A stretch of DNA of 64,000 nt from Nocardia bhagyanarayanae (GTDB taxonomy: Bacteria > Actinomycetota > Actinomycetes > Mycobacteriales > Mycobacteriaceae). The DNA lies in NCBI RefSeq assembly GCF_006716565.1, contig NZ_VFPG01000001.1, positions 3,100,001-3,164,000 of the forward strand, read 5' to 3'. A program made the translations under genes and the position numbers. Positions 10,254-18,759 of this stretch are shown in pieces. Each line of letters opens with the position of its first letter. Positions within the stretch are counted from its first letter, which is position 1. A model generated the notes under the pieces. That model had not been told where the DNA came from, did not search any database, and saw only the letters and a list, made by a program, of their open reading frames with translations.

Positions 10254-11198
10254 CTACTGTCGCGGTCGCTGAGCGGACAGGTCCTCCACGATCCGAGCCG
10301 TATCCGTCGCGTGCACGAAGTCGGCCATGCGGTCGGCCGAAGCCGGGATGTACGGCCTGTATTCGGCGACCGCCAGGACATAGGTCCAGGCGTGCAGGCG
10401 GATTGGGTTGAGGAGGGGGTGGAGGGCGAGCTGGTCGAGGCGTTGTTGGATCGAGGTGGTGCCGGTTTGGATGGCGATCCAGAGGGCGGCCTCGGCGTTG
10501 ATGTCTCCGATCGCGCCGAGGGGGTCGATCGTGTACCAGTGGCCGGGGCCTTCGAGGATGTTCTTGGCTTGTAGGTCGGCGTGCAGGACGTGGCGTTCTG
10601 TGGTGGTTTCCAGCAGGATGCCGAGGATGGTTTCGGCTTCGGCGAGGTGGGTGGACGCGCCGAAGGCGTTCATCGCCGAGGTGTAGAGCGGGTCCGCGAA
10701 TCGTTCACGGGCCCAATCCATTCGCATGTGCGCGACGTTCGCCAGATCTTTGAGGCTCGGCGGCGGTGGCAGGTGTGTTTGGTTCAGGCGGGTCAGCAGT
10801 TCGCCGTAGTGCGCGGCGTCGGTGGCGTCGTTCTCTGGCCAGGCGATGGAGCCCGGCAAGATGCGGGTCATGAGAAAGACGCCGGTTTCGTCGTCGCGGT
10901 CGAGAATCGTCGGCCCGGCATCCGCCGGAGCCCACCGTTGGAGCAGATGGGCTTCGGTGTAGCCGGATTCCTGGTCCACCGGAATCTTCAGTACGGCGGG
11001 GGTCCCGTCGGGAGTGGTGCAGTAGACGCAGCAGGACATGGCGCCGCTGTCCGCGATGCTCTCCGGAAGCAACTGCCACTGTCGCGCGTAGGCGGCGATC
11101 CGCCCGGGCAGGACGTCGAGCCAGGCGCGGCCGTCTTCTTCGCCGCGCAGGAAGAGAATCGCCTTCTCGAGCCGTTCGGGGATAGGAGGCACGCTCAT
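10254..11198 (-). CDS. APH(6)/hydroxyurea-type small-molecule kinase
   Basis: 314-residue member of the aminoglycoside O-phosphotransferase fold, closest by motif to the streptomycin 6-kinase/hydroxyurea phosphotransferase branch. The catalytic loop is HADLQAKNIL (Brenner-type HxDxxxxN) and the metal-binding segment is YTIDPLGAIGDINAEAALW. The ATP-lobe Lys is likely that of AVLKIPVDQESGYTEA. ATG 11198 lies in an ATGA overlap with the stop of the aminotransferase gene, with GGAGG about 12 bases upstream, so it is translationally coupled and last of a three-gene operon. It could modify an antibiotic or a metabolite made with its partners; the substrate is not evident from sequence. Confidence 0.82.
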   Translation of the reverse strand: MSVPPIPERLEKAILFLRGEEDGRAWLDVLPGRIAAYARQWQLLPESIADSGAMSCCVYCTTPDGTPAVLKIPVDQESGYTEAHLLQRWAPADAGPTILDRDDETGVFLMTRILPGSIAWPENDATDAAHYGELLTRLNQTHLPPPPSLKDLANVAHMRMDWARERFADPLYTSAMNAFGASTHLAEAETILGILLETTTERHVLHADLQAKNILEGPGHWYTIDPLGAIGDINAEAALWIAIQTGTTSIQQRLDQLALHPLLNPIRLHAWTYVLAVAEYRPYIPASADRMADFVHATDTARIVEDLSAQRPRQ

Positions 11199-12325
11199 TG
11201 GTGGAGTACCTCCTCGAGCCGGGCGGCGAGGGCTGCGATGTCGCCGCGGTCGTTGTATACGTGGGTTGCTATGCGGAGCAGGCACTCTCCACTCGGCCCC
11301 GGACCGACCCAAGTTCTGATGTCGGCCTCGCTCAGCGCTGTCTTGACTTCGGCCACCGTCACACCTTCAAGGATGAACGACCGTAGCCGGGGCGGAAGGT
11401 ATTCGCGCTCGGCCGTGGGTCGTGCGGCGAGTCCGGTGAGGGTGGACGTCGCATGGTCGGCAAGCTTTTCGCACTCGGTGAGTAGGCCTCGATCATCCCA
11501 GCGGTGCCACTGTGCGATGGCGTCGCCGAGGCACAGTCGGGGGACCGGGTCGAAAGTGCCCGGCCACGAGAACCGCTCGACGAGGTCCGCGGAGTCCCAT
11601 GTCAACGACACTTCGGCCGGTCGAACCTGGTGAACGAATTGCTCTGTCAGCCAGAGGAACCCGACGGAGCGTTCGGTCGGCAGCCACTTGTGCAGGGTGC
11701 CGAACATGGCTGCAGCGCCCCACGTGTCGGGCGTCAGGCGGATGTGGCCCGGTCCGTGTGCCGCGTCGAGAACGGCGTGTCCACCGCGTCCCCGGACCCA
11801 CTGGGCGATCTCCGCGACGGGTAGCCACAGTGCCGCCGACGACGAGACGAGGCTGGCCTGTAGGTAGGAAACCGGCCCGGGCACTTCAGCTTCCAAGCTG
11901 CTGAGGAGGGCTTCGGTTCCTCGGAAGGGCAGCGGGACGGCGATTTCGATGTACCGCGCACCGGCTCTGCCGCACGCCAGTTGCCACGCCCGGTTGATGG
12001 ACGAGTATTCGGTGTCGAGGACGACCACGGTGTCTGCCGCGGTCAGCGGGAGCGAAGCGATGATCGCCGCGGCTCCCGATGTCGCGTTCGAACACAGCGT
12101 GGTGTGTTCGGGCGTCAACCCGAAGGCCGTACACACCAGGGCGGTTCGGTCGCGTAGCTGCTCGGTGAGTTCAGCGCCGAGAAACCGGGTGGGATCGGAT
12201 TCGATGCGGTGCCGGTGCTTCACGGCGGCGTCGGCCACCGTACGCGAGGCTAGACCGTAGGAGGCGTGGTTGAGTTGGATCAGGCCGGGCGCGAGGTCGA
12301 ACTCCTCGTACGCGGCTGGTTTCAC
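11195..12325 (-). CDS. Class V aminotransferase (PLP fold type I)
   Basis: 376 residues, of the cysteine desulfurase/isopenicillin-N-epimerase-like group. The N-terminus begins with the usual LNHASYGLASRTV. The PLP-binding Asp and His are in LDAAHGPGHI, and the Schiff-base Lys is in LHKWLPTERSVGFLWL. There is no desulfurase-type catalytic cysteine loop that I can see, so epimerase, lyase or transaminase chemistry on an amino acid is more likely than sulfur transfer. Both ends overlap neighbours by four bases (ATGA): the ATPase gene upstream and the kinase gene downstream. This tight packing argues that the three products act in one process. Confidence 0.83.
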   Translation of the reverse strand: MKPAAYEEFDLAPGLIQLNHASYGLASRTVADAAVKHRHRIESDPTRFLGAELTEQLRDRTALVCTAFGLTPEHTTLCSNATSGAAAIIASLPLTAADTVVVLDTEYSSINRAWQLACGRAGARYIEIAVPLPFRGTEALLSSLEAEVPGPVSYLQASLVSSSAALWLPVAEIAQWVRGRGGHAVLDAAHGPGHIRLTPDTWGAAAMFGTLHKWLPTERSVGFLWLTEQFVHQVRPAEVSLTWDSADLVERFSWPGTFDPVPRLCLGDAIAQWHRWDDRGLLTECEKLADHATSTLTGLAARPTAEREYLPPRLRSFILEGVTVAEVKTALSEADIRTWVGPGPSGECLLRIATHVYNDRGDIAALAARLEEVLHQ

Positions 12326-14763
12326 GATGCCGCCCCGGCCCAGGGCAACGTGGCGCGCAGTTGCGGCAGACTCTGCACGTCGAACCGGAAGATCGCTTCG
12401 GCCGCGTGTGCGTCAGGGGGTGTCGCGCCGAGTTCGGTGATCGCGAACTCGGTGGGATTCCAGTTTCTCGGCCGACGCTCCAGCGCACCGAGGTGTCCGC
12501 CGAGCCGAGCGCAGCGGTCGGGAGCGAGGAAGTCTTCGTGGCAGACGTGCCGGAGCCGTTCGAGAAACATTTCGGCGGCGTTCGGACCATTGACCTGGTC
12601 GAGTTCGTGGACCTGCCAGGCGAGCATGGTCGCCACCCGCCCCAATGAGGGTGCCAGGCTGACGTCGAGGTAGCGGGCGAAGGCTTCCGCGGCGTCGGAA
12701 TGCCGATGCTGGAGACCGAGTACCCGACTGGAATCTCGCAGATGTGGCGGGTTCTCGCTGGCGACGCCGGAGGTGCGCGACATCGCGGCCAGTTCCTCCA
12801 GCAACTGCCAGGAACGGTCGAGTTCCAGGCAAGCCATGGTCTTTTTGCTCAGCCAGTGCAAGGCCTCGTATTCCGCATAGGGATGGCCTGTTTCGCGAGC
12901 CGCGTCGATGGCCTCGGCCAGCCACCGATCCGCCGCGGCGGGGTCGTAGGCCGCCAGATGCGCCAGACCTCTATGCCCGAACGCACGGGACCGGACCTCA
13001 GGGTCGCTGCTCATCGCCGCGACCCGGTCACATAGTTCGATACAGAGCGGCGCATTCTGCACGGGCCCGCACAATGCGACCTCGGCCTGCAACATCAGCG
13101 CCTCGGACAGGATTGGGCCCGGCTGGGGATGATCGGCGATCAACTCTTCGAGCGCCTGGCTCGTCTGCTCCCAGTCGCACGTCATGCGCAGATTGCGCGC
13201 CCAGAGCAGCCGCACGTTCGCCTCCAACGCCGGAGCGATCGTCTCGTGCCCAGCGCGGGCGAGTGCGTCCGTGCACGCTTCGGTGCCGCCGACGTGGTCG
13301 CCTTCGGCTGACAGGCATTCCGCGAGAAGCGCCGACGCCTCGAACGAGGGCGTCTGCTCCACCGCGATCCGGGCGAGGTCGCGCGCTTTGGAGACGGAGC
13401 CCAAGATGAACTGCCGCCGCGCCGCCGCAAGCGCGAGCGTCCCGGCTTTGGTTCGATTTCGGGCGGCCACGGCGACGGCGGCCGCGCGTACCTGTAGCTC
13501 GTCGTCCCAATCCTGCTCGGCCTCCAGGATTTCCAGTAGACGCGTGTGGTGGCGCCGCCAACGAGGGGCATTGGCGGCGCCACGATCGCGCAGGATCTGG
13601 GCGAACAGCGGGTGGTGGATCAGGTACCGGTCGTAGTCGCCACGCGGTTCGGCCGGACGCACCAGGCCGTGCTCGGAGAACAGGACATGCAGTCGTTCGT
13701 ATACGTCGTCGATGTCCATGCGCGCCAGCCGCGCGAGGTAGTCGACTTCGAAGCTGTAACCGATCAACGCCGCGACTTCGAGCAGACGCTGATCCTCGTC
13801 GACGAGGTACGACAGCCGCTCTTCCAACACGGCGGTGATCTGCTGCGGCGCCGAGCCGCCCGCATGGTCTCCCAGTCGAACCATCGACTCGGCGAACAGC
13901 GGATTGCCCGCACTCAGTCGAACGATCTTCGAAACGACGTGCGGTGCGACGGAGCTACCACCCGCGGATTGGCGGATTAGCAGTTCGGTATCGGCACTCG
14001 ACAGTCGAGGAAGATCCATGACGACCGTCTCCGGCAGGTACCGGCACAACCGGAACACCGCACGCTGCAGCGGATGCGTCTGATCCGGGGAACGCAGCTG
14101 ATCGGGACGGTAGGCGAGGACGAGGACCAACGGACCCTTCACCCGCAGCGCGATCGTGGTGAGCAGATCGATGGTGGCGGTGTCGGCCCAATGCAGATCG
14201 TCCAGGACCATGAGCACCGGGCTGTCGGTGAGCAGATCCTCGATCAACCGCAGTAGTTGGTCGAGCCTGCTGTCGATCTCGGTTTCGTCGCGACCCGACT
14301 CGGCGTACGTCTGTCCGGTGCGGACGCCCGCCGCCAGCAGTTGACCGACAATCGGGACCGACTCGATCCAGTCCGGCGCGTGCTCGCGGAAGGACGACAC
14401 CATTCGGTTCAATCGACCTCGCGCGCCCGAGCGCTCCGCGGACGAGGCCAACGACCGCAGACACTCGCGGATCGCCTGGAAAGAGTCTGAGGCCAGCGAG
14501 TTCAACATCGCCTGCCCGTATCCGGCCAGCAACCCCGCTTCGGCGTGCTCCGTCATCGCTCGATGAGCAAGAGTGGCCAAGAGGCTCGTCTTGCCGACGC
14601 CTGCTTCGCCGCGCAACACCAGCACGGTGCTTTCGCCGGTCCGGACGGCGTGGTCGACGCGGCCTAGTAGCTGCGAGAGTTCATCGACGCGGTCGACCAG
14701 AGGAGGCGGCGCAAGAAGGCGCGACAACCCGATCCCCTCCCACTCATCCGGTTCAGTGAGCAC
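12322..14763 (-). CDS. Large AAA/STAND-type ATPase without a visible output domain
   Basis: 813 residues. The N-terminal AAA/NACHT-like module has Walker A LRGEAGVGKTSLLATLAHRA near residues 49-68 and Walker B VLMVLDDLHWADTATIDLL. A helical, alanine-rich region resembling TPR-type repeats fills the second half. The organisation matches the large LuxR (LAL) and MalT-like regulators, but the C-terminus ends in LPQLRATLPWAGAAS with no helix-turn-helix, so a DNA-binding output is missing. It may be a signalling ATPase that acts through a partner. The start is GTG 14763; TTG 14727 with GGAGGGG upstream is a strong alternative. First gene of an ATGA-coupled operon. Confidence 0.8.
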   Translation of the reverse strand: MLTEPDEWEGIGLSRLLAPPPLVDRVDELSQLLGRVDHAVRTGESTVLVLRGEAGVGKTSLLATLAHRAMTEHAEAGLLAGYGQAMLNSLASDSFQAIRECLRSLASSAERSGARGRLNRMVSSFREHAPDWIESVPIVGQLLAAGVRTGQTYAESGRDETEIDSRLDQLLRLIEDLLTDSPVLMVLDDLHWADTATIDLLTTIALRVKGPLVLVLAYRPDQLRSPDQTHPLQRAVFRLCRYLPETVVMDLPRLSSADTELLIRQSAGGSSVAPHVVSKIVRLSAGNPLFAESMVRLGDHAGGSAPQQITAVLEERLSYLVDEDQRLLEVAALIGYSFEVDYLARLARMDIDDVYERLHVLFSEHGLVRPAEPRGDYDRYLIHHPLFAQILRDRGAANAPRWRRHHTRLLEILEAEQDWDDELQVRAAAVAVAARNRTKAGTLALAAARRQFILGSVSKARDLARIAVEQTPSFEASALLAECLSAEGDHVGGTEACTDALARAGHETIAPALEANVRLLWARNLRMTCDWEQTSQALEELIADHPQPGPILSEALMLQAEVALCGPVQNAPLCIELCDRVAAMSSDPEVRSRAFGHRGLAHLAAYDPAAADRWLAEAIDAARETGHPYAEYEALHWLSKKTMACLELDRSWQLLEELAAMSRTSGVASENPPHLRDSSRVLGLQHRHSDAAEAFARYLDVSLAPSLGRVATMLAWQVHELDQVNGPNAAEMFLERLRHVCHEDFLAPDRCARLGGHLGALERRPRNWNPTEFAITELGATPPDAHAAEAIFRFDVQSLPQLRATLPWAGAAS

Positions 14764-14990
14764 GAATCGTACTCGACGGCAGAGCGTTTGGCCTGGGAAA
14801 GCGGGTTCGTGTCAAGCCCGGTTGTCCTACTGTGGGGTTTGGATTCCGGCATGTAGCGTCGGGCGCTGAGTGGCGGTTGAGGTTCCAGTCTTCGTATCCG
14901 GTTCGCGGGTGACGGCGGCAGAGTTCTTGCGAGGGCGGGTCTGTGGACGGTGGCCGCCATTTGTCTATCGACCGTAGTCAAATGGTTCTG

Positions 14991-15046
14991 ACGGGAGAGA
15001 AATGGTGGTTTCGGATGCCCCGAGAACCACCATTTCTCTCCCGTCG
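14991..15046. repeat. 21-bp perfect inverted repeat in a divergent intergenic region
   Basis: GACGGGAGAGAAATGGTGG plus TT at 14991-15011 is exactly complemented at 15026-15046, with a 14-base spacer. It lies between two divergent transcription units (ATPase operon leftward, flavin oxidase rightward), so it is not a normal terminator. The rest of the 384-bp gap shows nothing else. A 12-base part of the arm (ATGGTGGTTTCG) also appears near 8560. It could be an operator, a leader hairpin or a remnant of a small mobile element. Confidence 0.75.
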
Positions 15047-15147
15047 ATCGGGAGCCGGGTGAAGTAAGGGGCCGGTCGTCTTTTCCCGCGGGCGTTCGGG
15101 GGATACCGTGGGGGGTCGTTCGATCTTGATGGCTAGGGGAAGGCGTC

Positions 15148-16716
15148 ATGGCACTGTCGCGTCGGCGGTTGTTGGTTGCGTCGGCGGTTGGTGGGGCCGC
15201 GGCGGTGGTTGGGGCGCCGGTGGCGGGGGCTGCCGAGTTGCGGGTGGTCGGGGTCGGGGATCCGGAGTATTTGCCGTTGGTGCTGCGTGGGTACAACCGG
15301 CGTTTCCTGGCGCGGCCGGAGCAGATCTATGTGCCGACTTCGGTCGAGCAGGTGCGCGTCGCGGTGGGGCGGGCGGTCGCGGCGGGGTCGCGGTTGGCGG
15401 TGCGGTCGGGCGGGCACTGTTTCGAGGATTTCGTCGACTCGGCGCAGACGCGGTCGATCATCGATCTGAGCCGGATGAACGAGGTGCGCTGGGACGAGAC
15501 GCACCGGGCGTTCTCGGTGGACGCCGGTGCGGAGCTCGGCGCGGTGTACGAGGCGCTGCATCGGCGCTGGGGCGTGACGATTCCGGCGGGGATCTGCCTG
15601 GGCGTCGGCATGGGCGGGCATGTGAGCGGTGGTGGGTACGGGCCGCTGTCGCGGCGGCTCGGGCTGGTCGCGGATTATCTGTACGGGGTCGAGGTCGTCA
15701 CCGTCGGCGCGGACGGGGAAGCCAGGGTGGTCCTGGCGACCGAAGATGGCGCGGATTCGGATCTTTGGTGGGCGCACACCGGCGGCGGTGGTGGCAATTT
15801 CGGTGTGGTGACGCGGTATCTGCTGCGTGCGCCGCTGTCCGATGGCGCCGACCCCGCGACGGCGCTGCCGAAACCGCCTGGCGCGATGCTGAATTCGCGG
15901 GTGGTTCTGCCGTTGATGAGCGAGACCGCGTTCGTGCGGCTGCTCGGGAACTATCTGGCGTTCTTCGAGCGCAACAACGCGCCGGGCAATCGGTTCGCGG
16001 GACTTTACGCGCCGTTGAGTTTCCGGACGGTCGGCACGGGGTTCGCGCAGATGCTGGTGCTGTTGGACGCCGATTCTTCCGACGCCCGAGCGCAATTCGA
16101 CGAGTTCCTCGGTGCGGTGCTCGACGGGGTGGACGCTGTTCCGGTCGTGCAGCCGGTCGCCCAATTGTCGTATTCCGACACGGTGCGGCAGGTGTACTAC
16201 CCGAAAGGTTCACTGACGCCGCGGGTCAAGGTGAAGGCGGCTTATCTGCGGCGGGCTTACTCCGAGGATCAGCTGCGCGTTTTCTACCGGTACCTGACGG
16301 ATCTCGCTGTGCTCGGCGAGACGGAGGTGGAGTTCCTGCCTTTCGGCGGTGCCGTCAATGCCGTCGCTTCCGATGCCACGGCGATACCGGCGCGGAACGC
16401 TTTCGCGCAGATGCTGATTCATACCGCTTGGCGGCTACCGGATGCCGACGAGCAGCATCTGCGGTGGGCGCGCGAGCTGTTCCGTGCGGTGTACGCGTCC
16501 ACCGGGGGCGTGCCGGTTCCCAACGCGGACAACGGCGGAAGTTACATCAACTACCCGGACCCCGATCTGGCCGACCCGCGCTGGAACACTTCCGGTGTGC
16601 CGTGGCACCGCTTCTACTACGGCGACAACTACCCGAAGTTGTTGCGTATCAAGGAGTCCTGGGATCCGCGCGGCGTCTTCCAGCACGCCCTGTCGATCGG
16701 TCGACCGGACTGGTGA
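15148..16716 (+). CDS. Tat-exported FAD-linked oxidase of the berberine-bridge type
   Basis: 522 residues with a twin-arginine signal (SRRRLLVASAVGGAAAVVGA, cleaved after about AGA). An FAD-binding PCMH domain follows, then a C-terminal BBE segment (INYPDPDLADPRWN...YYGDNYPKLLRIK). The attachment motif RSGGHCFEDF supplies His, and PAGICLGVGMGGHVSGGGYG supplies Cys at the second site, so bicovalent FAD is predicted as in berberine bridge enzyme and sugar or aclacinomycin oxidases. Relatives oxidise alcohols, sugars or polyphenol-like substrates with O2 and release H2O2. The ATG at 15148 has AGGGGAAGG upstream. Gene stands alone. Confidence 0.86.
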   Translation: MALSRRRLLVASAVGGAAAVVGAPVAGAAELRVVGVGDPEYLPLVLRGYNRRFLARPEQIYVPTSVEQVRVAVGRAVAAGSRLAVRSGGHCFEDFVDSAQTRSIIDLSRMNEVRWDETHRAFSVDAGAELGAVYEALHRRWGVTIPAGICLGVGMGGHVSGGGYGPLSRRLGLVADYLYGVEVVTVGADGEARVVLATEDGADSDLWWAHTGGGGGNFGVVTRYLLRAPLSDGADPATALPKPPGAMLNSRVVLPLMSETAFVRLLGNYLAFFERNNAPGNRFAGLYAPLSFRTVGTGFAQMLVLLDADSSDARAQFDEFLGAVLDGVDAVPVVQPVAQLSYSDTVRQVYYPKGSLTPRVKVKAAYLRRAYSEDQLRVFYRYLTDLAVLGETEVEFLPFGGAVNAVASDATAIPARNAFAQMLIHTAWRLPDADEQHLRWARELFRAVYASTGGVPVPNADNGGSYINYPDPDLADPRWNTSGVPWHRFYYGDNYPKLLRIKESWDPRGVFQHALSIGRPDW

Positions 16717-16779
16717 GTGCGGCGGACTCGGACGCTCGGCGAAACGCCTGCGCTCTGCCCGCCGGCCTCCAACCACCCC

Positions 16780-17595
16780 TCACGTAAGCGCGATCACCCG
16801 ACACGGTCCTCCGGTCCCACCCAAATGCTTCGGCGCTCCGACAACCACCGTCGCACCCGAAGCGGGCGCCGCGCCGAGATTCGCCAGCATCTCCACCCCG
16901 TAGCGCCCTGCACCGAGAATCGCGCTGTGCGCGCCATGGTCTCGGCTGAGCGCGTGGTCCAGGCTAAGCGTGTCCACCCCGACTCCGACGACCCCGCACC
17001 GCTCCACCAGGTACGCGGCCGCGTCGGGTGCGATGCCCGGCGCGTGCGGCGCGCCGTGGGAGTCGAGATTGAGAAACGCCGCGGCATCGCCGATGTGGCG
17101 TTCCCAGCCGGAATACATTGCGACGAACGCCCTTTCGGGAATGCGGCCGTGTTCGGACTGCCAGCGATCGATATCGTCGATGGTGAGTGCCGCGTCGGCG
17201 TCGCGCTCGGCCCGCGCGCTGATGTCGATGACCACCAGTGGCGCGACGAGATCCGTCACTTCCACTACGTCGGTGGTCGCGCCGCCTGGCACGCGATGCG
17301 CGGGCGCGTCCAGGTGGGTGCCGGAGTGTTCCCAGAAGGCGAGGGCGTTCTGGCCGAATCCGCCGAGGGCGTGCCAGGCGACCGGCGTCGTGGTGAACGG
17401 CGGGTTGCCTGGCCAAGTCGGCAGTCGCGAGCTCAGGGTGTGGGTCAGATCGAGGACGCCGCCGGACGGCGGAACGGCGCGGGCGGGTGGCGCGGCGGCG
17501 GCGAGGGCTGTGAGCCCCGCGGCGGCGAAGAGCGCGCGACGGCTGGGCCGGGCGGCGTTCTCGTGGGCGAGCTCGACGATACGCGGCGCGCACAT
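16780..17595 (-). CDS. Tat-exported cyclase-family metal hydrolase
   Basis: 271 residues. The N-terminus contains a twin-arginine-like signal, PSRRALFAAAGLTALAAAA, after 18 polar residues. The mature domain begins with VLDLTHTLSS and has the family metal motif HSGTHLDAPAH, then MYSGWERHIGD and a C-terminal NLGAAPASGATVVVGAPKH. This is the cyclase/kynurenine formamidase-like fold (Pfam Cyclase), whose members hydrolyse amides or ring-close substrates. The specific reaction is unknown. ATG 17595 is chosen because it directly precedes the signal peptide. It converges with the oxidase gene at 15148 and is divergent from the ADP-ribosylglycohydrolase gene. Confidence 0.8.
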   Translation of the reverse strand: MCAPRIVELAHENAARPSRRALFAAAGLTALAAAAPPARAVPPSGGVLDLTHTLSSRLPTWPGNPPFTTTPVAWHALGGFGQNALAFWEHSGTHLDAPAHRVPGGATTDVVEVTDLVAPLVVIDISARAERDADAALTIDDIDRWQSEHGRIPERAFVAMYSGWERHIGDAAAFLNLDSHGAPHAPGIAPDAAAYLVERCGVVGVGVDTLSLDHALSRDHGAHSAILGAGRYGVEMLANLGAAPASGATVVVGAPKHLGGTGGPCRVIALT

Positions 17596-17782
17596 GTCAG
17601 CGGTTCCGGATCTGCGGCATGGTGGTCCTGACTCTCGGCGAGCGGCGGCGCTCGCGAATGCGCGTGCTGGGCGGTGTCCTTGGACCGGCGACATCCGACG
17701 ACCCCGACCGAAGATAACCGGTTCCCGCCGCGGCGACCTGGATAGCTGGCGAATGTCACTGCGGCTGGGCAGAATCGCGCCA

Positions 17783-18676
17783 ATGATCGCCGACCGCCGT
17801 TCCCGCGCCGTCGCGTCGCTGCGGGGGCTCACCGTCGGCGACGCGTTCGGCGGCTGCTTCTTCGTCCCAGACAACCTGCCCGCGCTGCGTGCGCGCGAAT
17901 TGCCGCCGGACCCCTGGTGGTGGACCGACGACACCGAGATGGCGTGCTCGGTCTTCGCCGTCCTCGATCGTCACGGTCGCGTCGACCAGGACGCGCTCGC
18001 CGCCTCCTTCGCCGAACACCACGACTTCGACCGCGGCTACGGTCCGAGCGCCAACCGCATGCTGCGCCTCATCCGGCAGGAGGGCGGCGACTGGCGCGAG
18101 CTGGCGACCGCCGCGTTCGGCGGGAAGGGCTCCTGGGGCAACGGCGCTGCGATGCGGGTCGCTCCGCTGGGCGCGTACTTCGCCGACGATCCGGACCGGC
18201 TGATCGACGAGGCGGCAGCCTCGGCCGAGATCACGCACGCCCATCCGGAAGGTGTCGCGGGCGCGATCGCCGTGGCGCTCGCCGCGGCCATCACGCGATC
18301 GCGCGGCGCGGATCTGCTCGACGCGGTCGCGGCGCGCACACCATCGGGTGCGGTCGGCGACGGCATCGCCGCGGCACGCGACTTGCTCGATGCCGATCCC
18401 GCCGAGGCCGCCCGAGCGCTCGGCAACGGCCGCGAGGTCTCGGCTCCCGACACGGTGCCGTTCTGCCTGTGGATCGCCGCCCGCTTCGACGACTTCGCCG
18501 AGGCGTGCTGGGCCACCGCGAGCGCCGGCGGCGACGTGGACACGACATGCGCGATCGTCGGCGGCATCCTCGGCGCGCGCGGCGCGACGATTCCGGACGA
18601 ATGGCTGCGGCGATGCGAGGAATTGCCGGACTGGTCGGGCGTCACGCTCGGCGGGTCCGCGCTGCGACAAGGGTAG
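17783..18676 (+). CDS. ADP-ribosylglycohydrolase family protein
   Basis: 297-residue, all-helical DraG/ARH-type hydrolase that removes ADP-ribose from proteins or small molecules in the cytoplasm. Dinuclear metal-site motifs are WWTDDTEMACS near residues 49-59 and GGDVDTTCAIVGGILGA near the C-terminus, where the Asp residues bind Mg or Mn. ATG 17783 gives the common MIADRRSRAVASLRGL N-terminus; ATG 17753 is an in-frame alternative ten codons upstream. No partner ADP-ribosyltransferase or nitrogenase gene is nearby, so it is probably a free-standing housekeeping or stress enzyme. Confidence 0.88.
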   Translation: MIADRRSRAVASLRGLTVGDAFGGCFFVPDNLPALRARELPPDPWWWTDDTEMACSVFAVLDRHGRVDQDALAASFAEHHDFDRGYGPSANRMLRLIRQEGGDWRELATAAFGGKGSWGNGAAMRVAPLGAYFADDPDRLIDEAAASAEITHAHPEGVAGAIAVALAAAITRSRGADLLDAVAARTPSGAVGDGIAAARDLLDADPAEAARALGNGREVSAPDTVPFCLWIAARFDDFAEACWATASAGGDVDTTCAIVGGILGARGATIPDEWLRRCEELPDWSGVTLGGSALRQG

Positions 18677-18759
18677 TTATCGACTGGCAATTCAACGAGC
18701 GGCGCCGATCCCGCGCCACCCGTCGAACACCGGCGCGCAGGTCGGTATAGTCGCCGCGG

